DNA of 64,000 nucleotides, taken from the NCBI GenBank assembly GCA_016785955.1, contig JAEUWH010000035.1, forward strand, positions 1 to 64,000, written 5' to 3'. The stretch comes from Pseudobdellovibrionaceae bacterium (GTDB taxonomy: Bacteria > Bdellovibrionota > Bdellovibrionia > Bdellovibrionales > Bdellovibrionaceae). The translations under genes were made by a program, and so were the position numbers. Below are positions 34,306 to 43,421 of this stretch, in pieces. Below the pieces are notes generated by a model. That model searched no databases, was not told where the DNA came from, and worked only from the letters and a program-made list of their open reading frames with translations. Each line of letters starts with the position of its first letter. Positions within the stretch are counted from its first letter, which is position 1.

Positions 34306-36792
34306 TTACTTTGGAGAGTTTGAAATATACCCTAATCCACCACCAGCACTTTTAGGGTAATCTATTCTTTGATGATATATACCCAGAAGTATTTTGACAA
34401 AGGCTTGCTCGACTTTCGATAGATCTTTTAAGGTCAAATTACATTCATCCAACTGACCGTCAGTAAATTTTCTTTGAATAATATTACGTACAATATTTTG
34501 CAGTCGCGTCGGTGTGGGCTCGTCTAATGAGCGGGCCGCCGCCTCGATGCTATCAGCCAGCATAACCAACGCCGACTCTCGAAATTGAGGTTTCGGGCCT
34601 GGATACCTAAACTCGTCCTCGGGAATATCCGCGTCGCCATCTTCCTTTAAGTCCAGGGCCTTGTTGTAAAAAAATGAAATCAACGTCGTTCCATGATGCT
34701 GAACAATCCCATCAATGATTGGCTTACCAAGTTTATGCTTCATGCCTAACTCGACGCCATCCTTCACGTGAGCAACTAAAAGCGTTTTACTCATGAAAGG
34801 CGAAATCCCATCATGCGCATTCTGCCCCGGTTTTTGATTTTCAATAAAATAACGGGCATGCTCCATTTTACCAATGTCATGATAATAACTCATCACTTTG
34901 GCCAACAATGGATTGGCCCCAATTTCTTCGGCCGCCGCTTCAACCATGCTACCGACCATCATCGAGTGATGGTAGGTACCCGGAGCCTGAATCAACATTT
35001 GTTTTAACAACGGATGATTCAGATTGGAAAGCTCTAACAGTTTTACGTCCGTAGTGTAGTTAAACAACGACTCGACCAATGGAATCACCATCATCGTGAT
35101 TAAAGAACTAAATATCCCACCCAAAAATGCCGCGGGAACCGCAAGATAAACTTCGCTGATGGCTTCATCTTGCTCAATTTTTGCAATCAGCATTAAAAAA
35201 CCAACCAGCAACGCGTTGATCAGGCCCGTGCGCACACCAGCCCAATAAATATCGTTCCGCTTTTTACAATTTAAAACCCCTCGAGCCGCAGCAATTCCAC
35301 CCACCAAACTGACAATCATAAACATGAAATTAAAGTCTTCCATGATCGCCAAACTCAAGGACAAAAACGCCGTGAATAACCACACTAACTCGCCCGAAGA
35401 TATAATTAAACCGACAATCATAGGCCCCGCTGCCACCGGTGCCGCAAATAAAAATACCGAATGCGTAAAATAAACTCCCCACTTAGAAATAAAAGCCGCA
35501 TCCGCCACAAACATATAAAATTTCGTCAAAAGCACAACCCCCAAGATAATGCTCATCATGACAAAAATATCTTTCGTTTCGACCTTAATTCTGTTTTGGG
35601 TGAACCGACGGATATAAGAACTGAACACCAGCACCGTTACCGACAACAACAAAGCCATGGCCAACGCCATAAAATCCTTTTTCTTGTCCGATTGAATACT
35701 TTCGATCTGTTTCAAAACAGCCATATCAAATGGCTGCACTTTATGACCCTTTGACACAATAACTTGGTTACGTTTGATCGTGATTAAAACAGGCGAAATA
35801 GCGTCTCGGGCCATTTGCTTGCGCGATGCTAATTCTTGCTTGTTCAACGTCAAATTTGGGATGATTAACGCCCGCGCCAAATACAACAGATTCGCCCGAT
35901 CCGAGTCGTCTATTTTTTCCAGCGGCTTTTTATCCAAAAACTGAAAATGATCTGGATTTTGCAAGTCTAAAATTTCTTTTTTAGGGATCGAGAACTCGCG
36001 TCCAGAATTTGATTTATGAACAACACGCGCCACGACCTCATCCTGATGCGAAGGAATAAATCGATCCGGGGACTCCGCAATTTTTCTTGCATACCAAAGA
36101 TCCAAGTTGCGCACGAGCGAGTTTTCAATGCGCGAATGAAACCGCATCTCGATTAACCACTCGAATAAATAATCAGCAACCGATACGCCCAGTTCTTTTT
36201 CAAAAATCGCTTTATGTGAAAATAACTCGCGGATGATCTTTTGCTGATCATTGTACCGGCGGGGCCACGTGATATCACGCATTTGATTGCGCATATAACG
36301 AAACGAGCGATAAACATTACCCGCTTGGCGATCAAAAACATTCGTGTCGTAGTCAAATACAACAGGAATGTTAGATTCTGATTTGATTCTTTTTTCTTCC
36401 GTCGTAACCTCGTCAATCATTTCAAAGGTCAATGGCGAGACAATATCGACGGTCGTCACTTCGCCCGCACGAAAAGTATGCGGAATCTTGATCTGAAAAA
36501 AAATAAGATAAGAAAGAATCAAACAAAATAACAATACGGTCAGAACTTTACGCAGCGAAAATGCAGACTCCAGCCAATTCAAATAACGACCAAAAACTGT
36601 TTTCTCTAAACCTAATTGATGAACCCAATCTAAATACTTATGACTGGGATCTTCATAGCTATGACGTTTTGATTGAGGTTTTGAAGAAACCGCGTCTTTG
36701 ATACGGTCATTCAATCGCGCCACACGGCCACCCGATTCGGATGACCCCGAACTCTTGTTAGGCAGTGATGGTTTAGACTGGTCAGTACCCAT
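34306..36792 (-). CDS. pgpH: 7TM-HD phosphodiesterase, PgpH family
   Basis: An 828-residue membrane protein with a disordered Ser/Lys-rich N-terminus (about 1-50), one transmembrane helix (about 80-98), a large extracytoplasmic domain (about 100-385), seven clustered helices (about 390-570) and a cytoplasmic HD domain. The metal site is visible in YYHDIGKMEHARYFIENQ at about 633, with downstream VQHHGTTLISFFY. PgpH proteins hydrolyse c-di-AMP in the cytoplasm. Whether this organism makes c-di-AMP is not shown here. The gene starts the long minus-strand series and diverges from mazG. Confidence 0.88.
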   Translation of the reverse strand: MGTDQSKPSLPNKSSGSSESGGRVARLNDRIKDAVSSKPQSKRHSYEDPSHKYLDWVHQLGLEKTVFGRYLNWLESAFSLRKVLTVLLFCLILSYLIFFQIKIPHTFRAGEVTTVDIVSPLTFEMIDEVTTEEKRIKSESNIPVVFDYDTNVFDRQAGNVYRSFRYMRNQMRDITWPRRYNDQQKIIRELFSHKAIFEKELGVSVADYLFEWLIEMRFHSRIENSLVRNLDLWYARKIAESPDRFIPSHQDEVVARVVHKSNSGREFSIPKKEILDLQNPDHFQFLDKKPLEKIDDSDRANLLYLARALIIPNLTLNKQELASRKQMARDAISPVLITIKRNQVIVSKGHKVQPFDMAVLKQIESIQSDKKKDFMALAMALLLSVTVLVFSSYIRRFTQNRIKVETKDIFVMMSIILGVVLLTKFYMFVADAAFISKWGVYFTHSVFLFAAPVAAGPMIVGLIISSGELVWLFTAFLSLSLAIMEDFNFMFMIVSLVGGIAAARGVLNCKKRNDIYWAGVRTGLINALLVGFLMLIAKIEQDEAISEVYLAVPAAFLGGIFSSLITMMVIPLVESLFNYTTDVKLLELSNLNHPLLKQMLIQAPGTYHHSMMVGSMVEAAAEEIGANPLLAKVMSYYHDIGKMEHARYFIENQKPGQNAHDGISPFMSKTLLVAHVKDGVELGMKHKLGKPIIDGIVQHHGTTLISFFYNKALDLKEDGDADIPEDEFRYPGPKPQFRESALVMLADSIEAAARSLDEPTPTRLQNIVRNIIQRKFTDGQLDECNLTLKDLSKVEQAFVKILLGIYHQRIDYPKSAGGGLGYISNSPK

Positions 36793-36880
36793 ATGTTAGA
36801 CACTTCGGCATAAATGCTTTAAATTTGTATTGAACTTTCACAAAAAATAGACAAATCTGGGCCCAAATCGAGTCCAAATT

Positions 36881-37750
36881 ATGCCTCAAGCTCCTGATAA
36901 TTTTAACCTTTTCGAATCATTAATGCAAATCGTAAGATCATTGCGCGGTCCAGAGGGTTGCCCTTGGGATAAAGAGCAAACTCATCAAACACTGACCCCG
37001 TATGCCATCGAAGAAGTGTACGAGTTTGTCGAGGCCATTGAATCGAAAAATGATACCTTGATCAAAGACGAGCTGGGAGATGTTTTGTTCCAGGTGGCGC
37101 TTCACGCCGCCCTTGCCGAAGAACGTGGCGCCTTTCAGATTCAAGACGTAATCGCAAACATTTGTGAAAAACTTGTAAGACGACACCCTCATGTATTTTC
37201 CGATGTCACTGTTACGGGCATCGACGACGTTTGGAAAAACTGGGAAGAAATCAAAAAAAATGAAAAAAAGAATTCCCCTAAAAAATCGGCAGGTCCATTT
37301 GACTTCCCCAATCATTTGCCCGCGTTACAACGAGCGCATAAAATCGGTGTCAAATCACAAAAATTGAAGTTCGATTGGGACAGTTCAGATGGAGTATTGA
37401 AAAAAGTTTGGGAAGAAATTGGCGAACTTCAAGACGCGAAAAAGGAAATGGACTCCAAAGGGCAAAGTCACCCCGGCTCTATCGAATACGAAGCCGTGGA
37501 GGAAGAGTTTGGCGATGTGCTGTTTTCACTGAGTCAATGGGCCCGACACCAATCGATAGAACCTGAAGCAGCCCTTCGCAAAGCCAACAAGAAATTTGAA
37601 GATCGCTTTAATACCATGATGGACCTCGTCGCCCGCGACAATAAAAATTGGGATCAAATGCCCGATAACGAAAAAGAACACTATTGGGCTAAAGCCAAAG
37701 TTCTTGTTAAAACAATATCTGGACTGAAGTCAGATTCAATTTCTAGCTAG
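36881..37750 (+). CDS. mazG: Nucleoside triphosphate pyrophosphohydrolase MazG
   Basis: A 289-residue all-alpha NTP pyrophosphohydrolase with two MazG domains. The first has LRGPEGCPWDKEQTHQTL, then EEVYEFVEAI and DELGDVLFQVALHA. The second has EEIGELQDA and EEEFGDVLFSLSQWARH. The Glu/Asp metal ligands (EExxE and ELGD) are intact in the first domain. It hydrolyses NTPs and influences (p)ppGpp and damaged nucleotides. It is monocistronic here, diverging from pgpH. Confidence 0.93.
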   Translation: MPQAPDNFNLFESLMQIVRSLRGPEGCPWDKEQTHQTLTPYAIEEVYEFVEAIESKNDTLIKDELGDVLFQVALHAALAEERGAFQIQDVIANICEKLVRRHPHVFSDVTVTGIDDVWKNWEEIKKNEKKNSPKKSAGPFDFPNHLPALQRAHKIGVKSQKLKFDWDSSDGVLKKVWEEIGELQDAKKEMDSKGQSHPGSIEYEAVEEEFGDVLFSLSQWARHQSIEPEAALRKANKKFEDRFNTMMDLVARDNKNWDQMPDNEKEHYWAKAKVLVKTISGLKSDSISS

Positions 37751-37915
37751 AAATCAGATTCACAACCTAGCTCGAAGTCTGGTTCACTGGGCACGCCATC
37801 GGTTTTTTAAAAAAGACGTCTGGAAGTGTCGTCAAAAACAACACTGTCTAAAGTTTGTTCTTTTTTTAGTTTTCCTGAACCCTTACTCAGACCCTTTATA
37901 CCGATTTATTTTATT

Positions 37916-37944
37916 TTTACGTTGGCATATTTCCCGCATATAGT
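37916..37944 (+). promoter_or_regulatory. Sigma70-like promoter
   Basis: TTTACG (37916-37921) and TATAGT (37939-37944) are separated by 17 bp. They lie 50 bp upstream of the Cys-rich secreted peptide gene, leaving a leader of about 42 nt. The match is moderate (4/6 and 5/6). Confidence 0.4.
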
Positions 37945-37993
37945 TTTGCGAATTCAATTTCAGCTTTAAACCAACCTAACAAAAAGAGGATCT

Positions 37994-38308
37994 ATGCAAA
38001 AATTAATTCGTTCCGTTTTATTTTTAACAATGGCGCTTGCAGTTAACAGCTTTGCCTCCCCCGCGTACACTCTTCAATCTATCTGTGAAAAATATGGCGT
38101 TCACAACCAATGCCAATCTATTCCCTTTTGCCAAGCGACTTACTTTGAAACCGGTTGCTACCTTGCTAAGGGCGCTCCTAGTTACATCGAAGCTATGTGC
38201 AAATTGCAAACTATGAAACAAGGCTGCGATATTATGGCCGCACAAGGAAATTGCGCGTGGGTCGAGAGATCTTATTCTTCGTGTGACGCTACTACGGATT
38301 CTCTATAA
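37994..38308 (+). CDS. Secreted Cys-rich small protein
   Basis: A 104-residue protein with a clear signal peptide (about 1-22, cleavage after SFA). The mature chain of about 80 residues has eight cysteines spaced like a disulfide-rich domain (SIC, NQC, PFC, TGC, AMC, QGC, GNC, SSC). AGAGG precedes the ATG. It has its own promoter-like sequence and a strong hairpin downstream, so it is probably a single-gene unit. I recognise no family. It might be a periplasmic or secreted effector, but no function is assigned. Confidence 0.7.
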   Translation: MQKLIRSVLFLTMALAVNSFASPAYTLQSICEKYGVHNQCQSIPFCQATYFETGCYLAKGAPSYIEAMCKLQTMKQGCDIMAAQGNCAWVERSYSSCDATTDSL

Positions 38309-38316
38309 AAATTTTG

Positions 38317-38349
38317 ACTCCACACTCTGAATTGAACAGAGTGTGGAGT
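38317..38349. terminator. 13-bp perfect hairpin after Cys-rich gene
   Basis: ACTCCACACTCTG pairs perfectly with CAGAGTGTGGAGT across a 7-nt loop, 8 nt after the stop codon. On the plus strand there is no adjacent U-run. On the minus strand CAAAATTTTT follows. It may stabilise the mRNA 3' end or terminate imperfectly. Confidence 0.5.
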
Positions 38350-38450
38350 AGAGATCGTTTGTTTATCAACGGATTTTCACTTACAAAAATGTAGGTCTCG
38401 TCCCTCTTGCTATCCAAAATGAAATCATATATCTAGATTTTGGGATATTA

Positions 38451-38810
38451 ATGAATCGATATGTTTATTTAACTTTGGGATGGTTTTTTTTAGTCATTGG
38501 CGTCATCGGGATCGTCGTGCCTTTATTGCCAAGCACTCCTTTTTTACTGCTGACGGCGATCTGCTTTTCCAAAGGTTCAGATAAACTTCACTATTGGCTG
38601 CTTAATCATAAAATTTTCGGTCCCCCGATTAACGACTGGAATAAAAGTGGCATTATTCGCATGAAGTACAAGATACTGGCGACGAGCATGATGACGTTGA
38701 GCGCTCTTTTTGTCTATCCCAAGTCCTATATTCCTATCTGGGGAAAAGTGGGATTCTCTATTTCTTTTTTACTGGTAATGCTGTTTATCTGGAGTCGGCC
38801 ATCGAAATAG
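38451..38810 (+). CDS. DUF454/YbaN-family inner-membrane protein
   Basis: A 119-residue membrane protein with helices at about 8-28 and 75-115. It carries the family signature GVVPLLPSTPFLLL-like VVPLLPSTPFLLLTAICFSKGS, then NHKIFGPPINDW. DUF454 members are widespread and of unknown function. It stands alone between the Cys-rich gene and the convergent gloB gene. Confidence 0.85.
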   Translation: MNRYVYLTLGWFFLVIGVIGIVVPLLPSTPFLLLTAICFSKGSDKLHYWLLNHKIFGPPINDWNKSGIIRMKYKILATSMMTLSALFVYPKSYIPIWGKVGFSISFLLVMLFIWSRPSK

Positions 38811-38849
38811 ATTTCTGTCCCAAAAAAAATATTAAATCTATTTACAACC

Positions 38850-39578
38850 CTAGCTCTTAAATTCATTACGTAGAATGCGCAGTTTTTTCAAACCCTCCAG
38901 TGTCGCTACCTTTAAAAAAGGATTGAACCTAAGCTCTGTTTCCAGTTTTACCGGTAACGAAGGCGTTGATTCAATTAAGATCCGTTCCTGTTCAGAAAAA
39001 TCATCTCTATTTACCAATTGCTGGCTCATACAAAAAGCCAAGTTTTGACGGGTATACTCGTGCGTACAAAACACATCCGTATCCGGCGGTAGCATTTTAA
39101 TCTTTTGCAAACTGCTATATAACTCTTCAAATGTTCCATCAAAAATACGACCACAGCCAAATCGAAAAAGAATATCCCCACAAAATAGAATTTTGTTTCT
39201 TTCCTCGAAGAAACAAATATGATCTGGCCAATGCCCCGGCGTTTTAAAAACTGTGAATGATCGGTCATTCCACTGAAAAAAATTAGTCTCGTTAATACAA
39301 TTTCTATAGTCGAACAAGGCCATACTAGGATAACGAGATTTTATTTTTTTTACGCCCCCCACATGATCTTGATGCGAATGAGTAATCAATAAGTGCGTCG
39401 GCTGAAGTTTTAGTTCTTCAATCACCCCGATAACTGACTCCGCTTGCCCCGGATCCACTATAAATGCCTTACGCGTTTCATCGGTCAAAATGTATACATA
39501 ATTATCATCAAAAATAGGGATGATTATGACCTTTGTATGGTGAGAGTCCGAGTACTCTTTAATATAGTATTGCTTCAT
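38850..39578 (-). CDS. gloB: Hydroxyacylglutathione hydrolase (glyoxalase II)
   Basis: A 242-residue metallo-beta-lactamase-fold enzyme that hydrolyses S-lactoylglutathione in methylglyoxal detoxification. The binuclear metal site is THSHQDH (His67, His69, Asp71, His72), with later ligands in TPGHWPDHICF and LFCGDILFRFGCGR and the glutathione-site-like THEYTRQNLAF. ATG at 39578 is chosen over 39605 because it gives the normal N-terminus. Glyoxalase II is favoured over a generic thioesterase by these C-terminal motifs. Confidence 0.9.
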   Translation of the reverse strand: MKQYYIKEYSDSHHTKVIIIPIFDDNYVYILTDETRKAFIVDPGQAESVIGVIEELKLQPTHLLITHSHQDHVGGVKKIKSRYPSMALFDYRNCINETNFFQWNDRSFTVFKTPGHWPDHICFFEERNKILFCGDILFRFGCGRIFDGTFEELYSSLQKIKMLPPDTDVFCTHEYTRQNLAFCMSQQLVNRDDFSEQERILIESTPSLPVKLETELRFNPFLKVATLEGLKKLRILRNEFKS

Positions 39579-39651
39579 CGCTCTTTTAGAATAATCTATA
39601 TACACAGATTGTTAAAATCTAATTTAATTTAATTCTACATACCGAGGTTTT

Positions 39652-39933
39652 ATGTCAGACAGAAGATTTCTCCGCTATCAACCAGATGCCCAATCCGTCG
39701 CACTCATTGATACCAGAGCTTCTGGTCGCGAATTTAAACCCACCATCACCGCCATTATTTTAAATGAATCCTATTCTGGATGCGCCATTGTGTTTGCTGA
39801 CAATGAACTCATGAAAAAAGGCGCCAAGGTTAAAATCAAAATCGGCCCTCTGGAAATTATGAAAGCCGAAGTCGCTTGGTGCAAAGTTTTAGAAGAAAAC
39901 ATCCAAAAAGTCGGTATTCGTCTGACAGAATAG
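39652..39933 (+). CDS. PilZ-domain c-di-GMP-binding protein
   Basis: A stand-alone 93-residue PilZ domain. The c-di-GMP-binding residues are present: Arg4/Arg5 and Arg8 in DRRFLRY and the NxSxxG element NESYSG (Asn38, Ser40, Gly43). It probably acts as a c-di-GMP receptor adaptor. GAGG lies upstream of the ATG. It diverges from gloB with about 70 bp between. No effector domain is attached, so its partner is unknown. Confidence 0.88.
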   Translation: MSDRRFLRYQPDAQSVALIDTRASGREFKPTITAIILNESYSGCAIVFADNELMKKGAKVKIKIGPLEIMKAEVAWCKVLEENIQKVGIRLTE

Positions 39934-39980
39934 AAACAACCTTTGTGTGAGTCTTGAAATGATCAGTGACGCTACGGCTA

Positions 39981-41108
39981 TTATTTAATTTTCATCTCAA
40001 CAGAATTTACGATCTTGTTAGAGGCATCTCGCAATTGAACTTCGATTTTTTTACGAGACCAGTTGAGCATGATCAAACCAAAGTTTTCTGAATTGATTGG
40101 CTTACCCAAATAAGACGCATCCGTTTCGTTTAAATCTTTAGGTCGATTGATACTGCTGGCGGTAATATCATACAAGGTTCCCCAGCCTTTGACCTCTTGC
40201 TTGGCCATCGTTCCTATATGCCGATCACCACTGATGATGAATAAATTTTTTGGCCCTACCTTGCGTAAAAGATTAAAAAATCGTTCCTTCTCGTGTGGAA
40301 AGTTCCCCCACTTTTCAAAGCCATGCTCTTCCGCAACAAATTGAATACTGGAAACGACCACACGAACATCGGCTGGTTTACGCAACTGTTTTTCCAACCA
40401 CGCCCACTGCTCCTCGCCTAAAATAGTCGTTTTTTTATCGGTCGTGGGCTCGAACTTCCGCAAAGGATCAGTCGAATTCTCGACCTTTTTCAATGGCGAA
40501 CGGAACCAACGTGTATCCAGCATGATCACCTGAAACGTCGGCGATTTTTTTCCCACCCCGCCTAAGATTTTTGCGTGGTAAAGACCCTTTTGACCAACAG
40601 ACAACGAATCTCGAACGTACGTCCACTGATTTAAAAATTCACGTCGGGCTTCTTCTTTTTCAGGATTATCAGCACCCGAGTCGTTCAATCCACTGTCGTG
40701 ATCATCCCAAGTCGCCAAAAACGGAACGTTCTCACGGAAATGACGAAACTCGGGGATAATATTTAACTTTTTATACTGTGTACCGATGGGTTTGGTCGTT
40801 GGATCCGAGGCATACACGTTATCACCCATGAAAATAAACAATTCAGGATTATTTTTATATATAATATCCCAAATAGGTTGTGGTTTATCTTGATGAGCAC
40901 ATGATCCAAATGCCACCACTTCCGGAGCATTTGCAAAATCTAAACCCCGAGGCGTAATATCATTGTTTTTAGGACGCTTGTTTTCTGACGCCTTACCACC
41001 ATCTTCTTTTTTCGCCGTGCCGTTTGGTGCTGTTGTGGCTGACTGACAGCTGGTTAAAAATGAACCACCTAAAAGTAAAAACAATAATAACTGAAGTCCC
41101 AGTTTCAT
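39981..41108 (-). CDS. PhoD-like phosphoesterase lipoprotein
   Basis: A 375-residue protein with a lipobox (FLTSC, Cys21) after a hydrophobic signal, then a PhoD-type metallophosphatase domain. Metal-site segments are FGSCAHQ, FIFMGDNVYAS, ATWDDHDSG and IISGDRHIG. It would hydrolyse phosphomonoesters or diesters at the outer face of a membrane. A Lys/Asn-rich linker (about 30-50) joins the lipid anchor to the catalytic domain. It is monocistronic, with AT-rich repetitive DNA upstream. Confidence 0.88.
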   Translation of the reverse strand: MKLGLQLLLFLLLGGSFLTSCQSATTAPNGTAKKEDGGKASENKRPKNNDITPRGLDFANAPEVVAFGSCAHQDKPQPIWDIIYKNNPELFIFMGDNVYASDPTTKPIGTQYKKLNIIPEFRHFRENVPFLATWDDHDSGLNDSGADNPEKEEARREFLNQWTYVRDSLSVGQKGLYHAKILGGVGKKSPTFQVIMLDTRWFRSPLKKVENSTDPLRKFEPTTDKKTTILGEEQWAWLEKQLRKPADVRVVVSSIQFVAEEHGFEKWGNFPHEKERFFNLLRKVGPKNLFIISGDRHIGTMAKQEVKGWGTLYDITASSINRPKDLNETDASYLGKPINSENFGLIMLNWSRKKIEVQLRDASNKIVNSVEMKIK

Positions 41109-41126
41109 CCACTACCTCGTGCTGCT

Positions 41127-41273
41127 TTTTTAATTTATTTACTTAGCTGCTTACTTAACTAAATTAGTTAACCAATTTACTTAACTAATTTAATCAATAA
41201 GTTAATGACCAAGTTAATTAACTGTCTAATTACCTATTTAATTACCAATGTATTTACAAATTTATTTATTTAC
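41127..41273. repeat. AT-rich degenerate repeats upstream of phoD-like gene
   Basis: Variants of TTACTTAACTAA and TTAATTAACT recur in both orientations through about 145 bp. They cover the promoter region of the PhoD-like gene. No coding frame is supported; the frame at 41205-41411 runs through the gltA-type terminator. Confidence 0.5.
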
Positions 41274-41286
41274 CCCAGTGGTAACG

Positions 41287-41320
41287 AAAAAAATGGGAAA
41301 GTCCGTTGGACTTTCCCATT
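41287..41320 (-). terminator. Terminator of the prp operon
   Basis: On the minus strand a perfect 13-bp stem (41308-41320 with 41292-41304) with a 3-nt loop is followed by a T-run (the A-run at 41287-41293 on plus). It lies just downstream of the citrate/methylcitrate synthase stop codon. Confidence 0.88.
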
Positions 41321-41340
41321 CTACAAATTCATTTTAAAAA

Positions 41341-42516
41341 TTAACGACGTTCTGATAAAGGCATTACTTTTCTTTGTGCCGCACCAATGTACTCGCTCAA
41401 AGGACGAATAATACGATTGTTCGCCGCCTGCTCCATAATATGCGCAGACCAACCCGTTGTTCGCGCCATTACGAAAATAGGAGTAAAGAAATCAATCTCA
41501 AAACCCATCATGAAATACGCCGGTCCCGCAGGGAAATCCAAGTTAGGATAGATTTTTTTCTTTTCTACCATCACTTTTTCCAACGAATCATACATACGCA
41601 TCCATTTTGACTCGCCCGTTACATCCGCCATGACCTGCGCATACTTTTTCATCGTCGGAACACGAGAATCACCTTTCTTATACACACGGTGACCAAATCC
41701 CATCACTTTACGTTTTGCAGCCAATGCATCCAACATCCACTGCTCCGCTTTGGCAGGATCCGCAATTTCCTTCATCATGTGCATAACCATTTCGTTCGCA
41801 CCACCATGCAAAGGTCCTTTCAAGGCACCAATACCGGCCACCGTTGCGGAATAGATATCACTTTCCGTAGACGTCACCACGCGCGAAGTGAATGTCGATG
41901 CGTTGAATGAATGTTCTGCATACAAAATCAAAGACACATCAAATGCCTTGACCACTTCTTTTTGAGGAACTTTACCGAAACACATATGAAAAAAGTTTTC
42001 CGCTAAAGACAACTCTTTGTTCGGAGGGATAAAATCTAAACCCTTTTTAAAACGAAAATCCGCAGCCACCATGGTTGGAATTTTTGCTAGTAAGCGAACA
42101 GCCTTATCCAGATTGGTCGCCGGAGTCGCATCCCAAACACGCTCATCTTCACAACCTAGAAAACTAACACCCGTACGGATCGAATCCATAGGATGACATT
42201 TTTTAGGCAATGCTTTGATCACATTCAAATTATCTTTAGAGATATCACGGTATGAACGCTCTAGCTTTTCAAATTCGGCTAATTGTGCCGCTGTCGGCAA
42301 CTCGCCTTTATACATTAAATAAGCCACTTCTTCAAAACGGCAGTTTTCAGCAAGATCCTGAACGGGATAACCACGATAAATCAAAGAATTTGTATCTGGA
42401 TTCACTTTCGATACACCCGAAGTATCGATCACGGAACCCTCTAAACCTTTTTTGGTATTTACTTTTTCTGGTTCCGCCACGTAATCAGGATTTACATAAT
42501 TGTCTTGTGTGCTCAT
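41341..42516 (-). CDS. prpC: 2-methylcitrate synthase/citrate synthase
   Basis: A 391-residue citrate-synthase-fold enzyme. Active-site segments are EHSFNASTFTSRV (His), GPLHGGANE (His) and the Asp in FDFPAGPAYFMMG-like NLDFPAGPAY. The prpD and prpB genes immediately upstream favour 2-methylcitrate synthase of the propionate-degrading cycle, but citrate synthase activity is common in this family. AGGAGG precedes the ATG, 8 nt after prpB. A strong terminator follows. Confidence 0.88.
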   Translation of the reverse strand: MSTQDNYVNPDYVAEPEKVNTKKGLEGSVIDTSGVSKVNPDTNSLIYRGYPVQDLAENCRFEEVAYLMYKGELPTAAQLAEFEKLERSYRDISKDNLNVIKALPKKCHPMDSIRTGVSFLGCEDERVWDATPATNLDKAVRLLAKIPTMVAADFRFKKGLDFIPPNKELSLAENFFHMCFGKVPQKEVVKAFDVSLILYAEHSFNASTFTSRVVTSTESDIYSATVAGIGALKGPLHGGANEMVMHMMKEIADPAKAEQWMLDALAAKRKVMGFGHRVYKKGDSRVPTMKKYAQVMADVTGESKWMRMYDSLEKVMVEKKKIYPNLDFPAGPAYFMMGFEIDFFTPIFVMARTTGWSAHIMEQAANNRIIRPLSEYIGAAQRKVMPLSERR

Positions 42517-42524
42517 CGATCCTC

Positions 42525-43421
42525 CTAAATTTTAAAATTAAAAATGCTTTTATCAAAATCGTTATATTCTTCGTACCGGGTCAGATCATACAGCTCTTTA
42601 CGTGTCTGCATATCCGGCACAATACCTTCTTGCGTACCGTCTTTTTGAATACGATCCAAGCCGACATCAACCGCTTTCATCGCCAGCCTCAAAGTGGTCA
42701 CCGGATAAATCACGATATTAAAACCCAACTCCGTCAGCTGCTTTTGAGTTAATAGTTTTGATTTTCCAAATTCGGTCATGTTCGCCAGCAACGGAACCTT
42801 AACGGCTTTACGAAATGCTTCAAACTCTTTTTCATCTTGAAGAGCCTCGGGAAAAATAGCCTCGGCCCCAGCGTCCACATAAGCTTTGGCACGCGTAATC
42901 GCTGCGTCTAGGCCTTCAGAAGCACGCGCATCTGTTCGAGCCATGATTAAAAAACCAGGATCCAGCTTCTTACCACGATCTGCTGCTTGAATTTTTTTAA
43001 CCATATCCTCTTGGCTGACTAAAGACTTATTGTCCAAGTGCCCGCACCGTTTGGGATTCATTTGATCTTCCAAATGACCACCGCAAATACCCATTTCAAT
43101 CATTTCCTGAATAGTGCGCGTCACATTCATCGGCTCGCCAAAACCTGTATCGATATCAATCAAACTGGGTAAAGACACCGAACGCGCGATCTGCCGACCA
43201 CGGTAGGCCACTTCAGAAAGAGTCGTTAAACCGATATCGGGGTAACCCAAATCATTCGACAACACCGAACCAGAAATGTATACACCATCAAATTTTTTTC
43301 GCTCGATCAACATAGCCGACAACGGCGAAAAAGCTCCTGGCATCACCAGAAGCTTATTTGACTTAAGTTTTTCACGAAAATTGGCTCGTTTTACCTGCGC
43401 CGTAATTTCTGGAAATAACAT
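42525..43421 (-). CDS. prpB: 2-methylisocitrate lyase
   Basis: A 298-residue PEP-mutase/isocitrate-lyase superfamily enzyme that cleaves 2-methylisocitrate to pyruvate and succinate. The catalytic loop MNPKRCGHL carries Cys126 in KRCGH, and metal ligands are in IDIDTGFGEP and HLEDQ. It overlaps prpD by one base (TAATG) and precedes prpC. In this operon context, methylisocitrate lyase is preferred over PEP mutase or oxaloacetate hydrolase. Confidence 0.92.
   Translation of the reverse strand: MLFPEITAQVKRANFREKLKSNKLLVMPGAFSPLSAMLIERKKFDGVYISGSVLSNDLGYPDIGLTTLSEVAYRGRQIARSVSLPSLIDIDTGFGEPMNVTRTIQEMIEMGICGGHLEDQMNPKRCGHLDNKSLVSQEDMVKKIQAADRGKKLDPGFLIMARTDARASEGLDAAITRAKAYVDAGAEAIFPEALQDEKEFEAFRKAVKVPLLANMTEFGKSKLLTQKQLTELGFNIVIYPVTTLRLAMKAVDVGLDRIQKDGTQEGIVPDMQTRKELYDLTRYEEYNDFDKSIFNFKI

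Noticed and set aside
37922-37938. Sigma54 promoter, suggested by GG and GC 10 nt apart
   Set aside because: The TT before the -12 GC is missing, and an overlapping sigma70-like pair with 17-bp spacing fits better.
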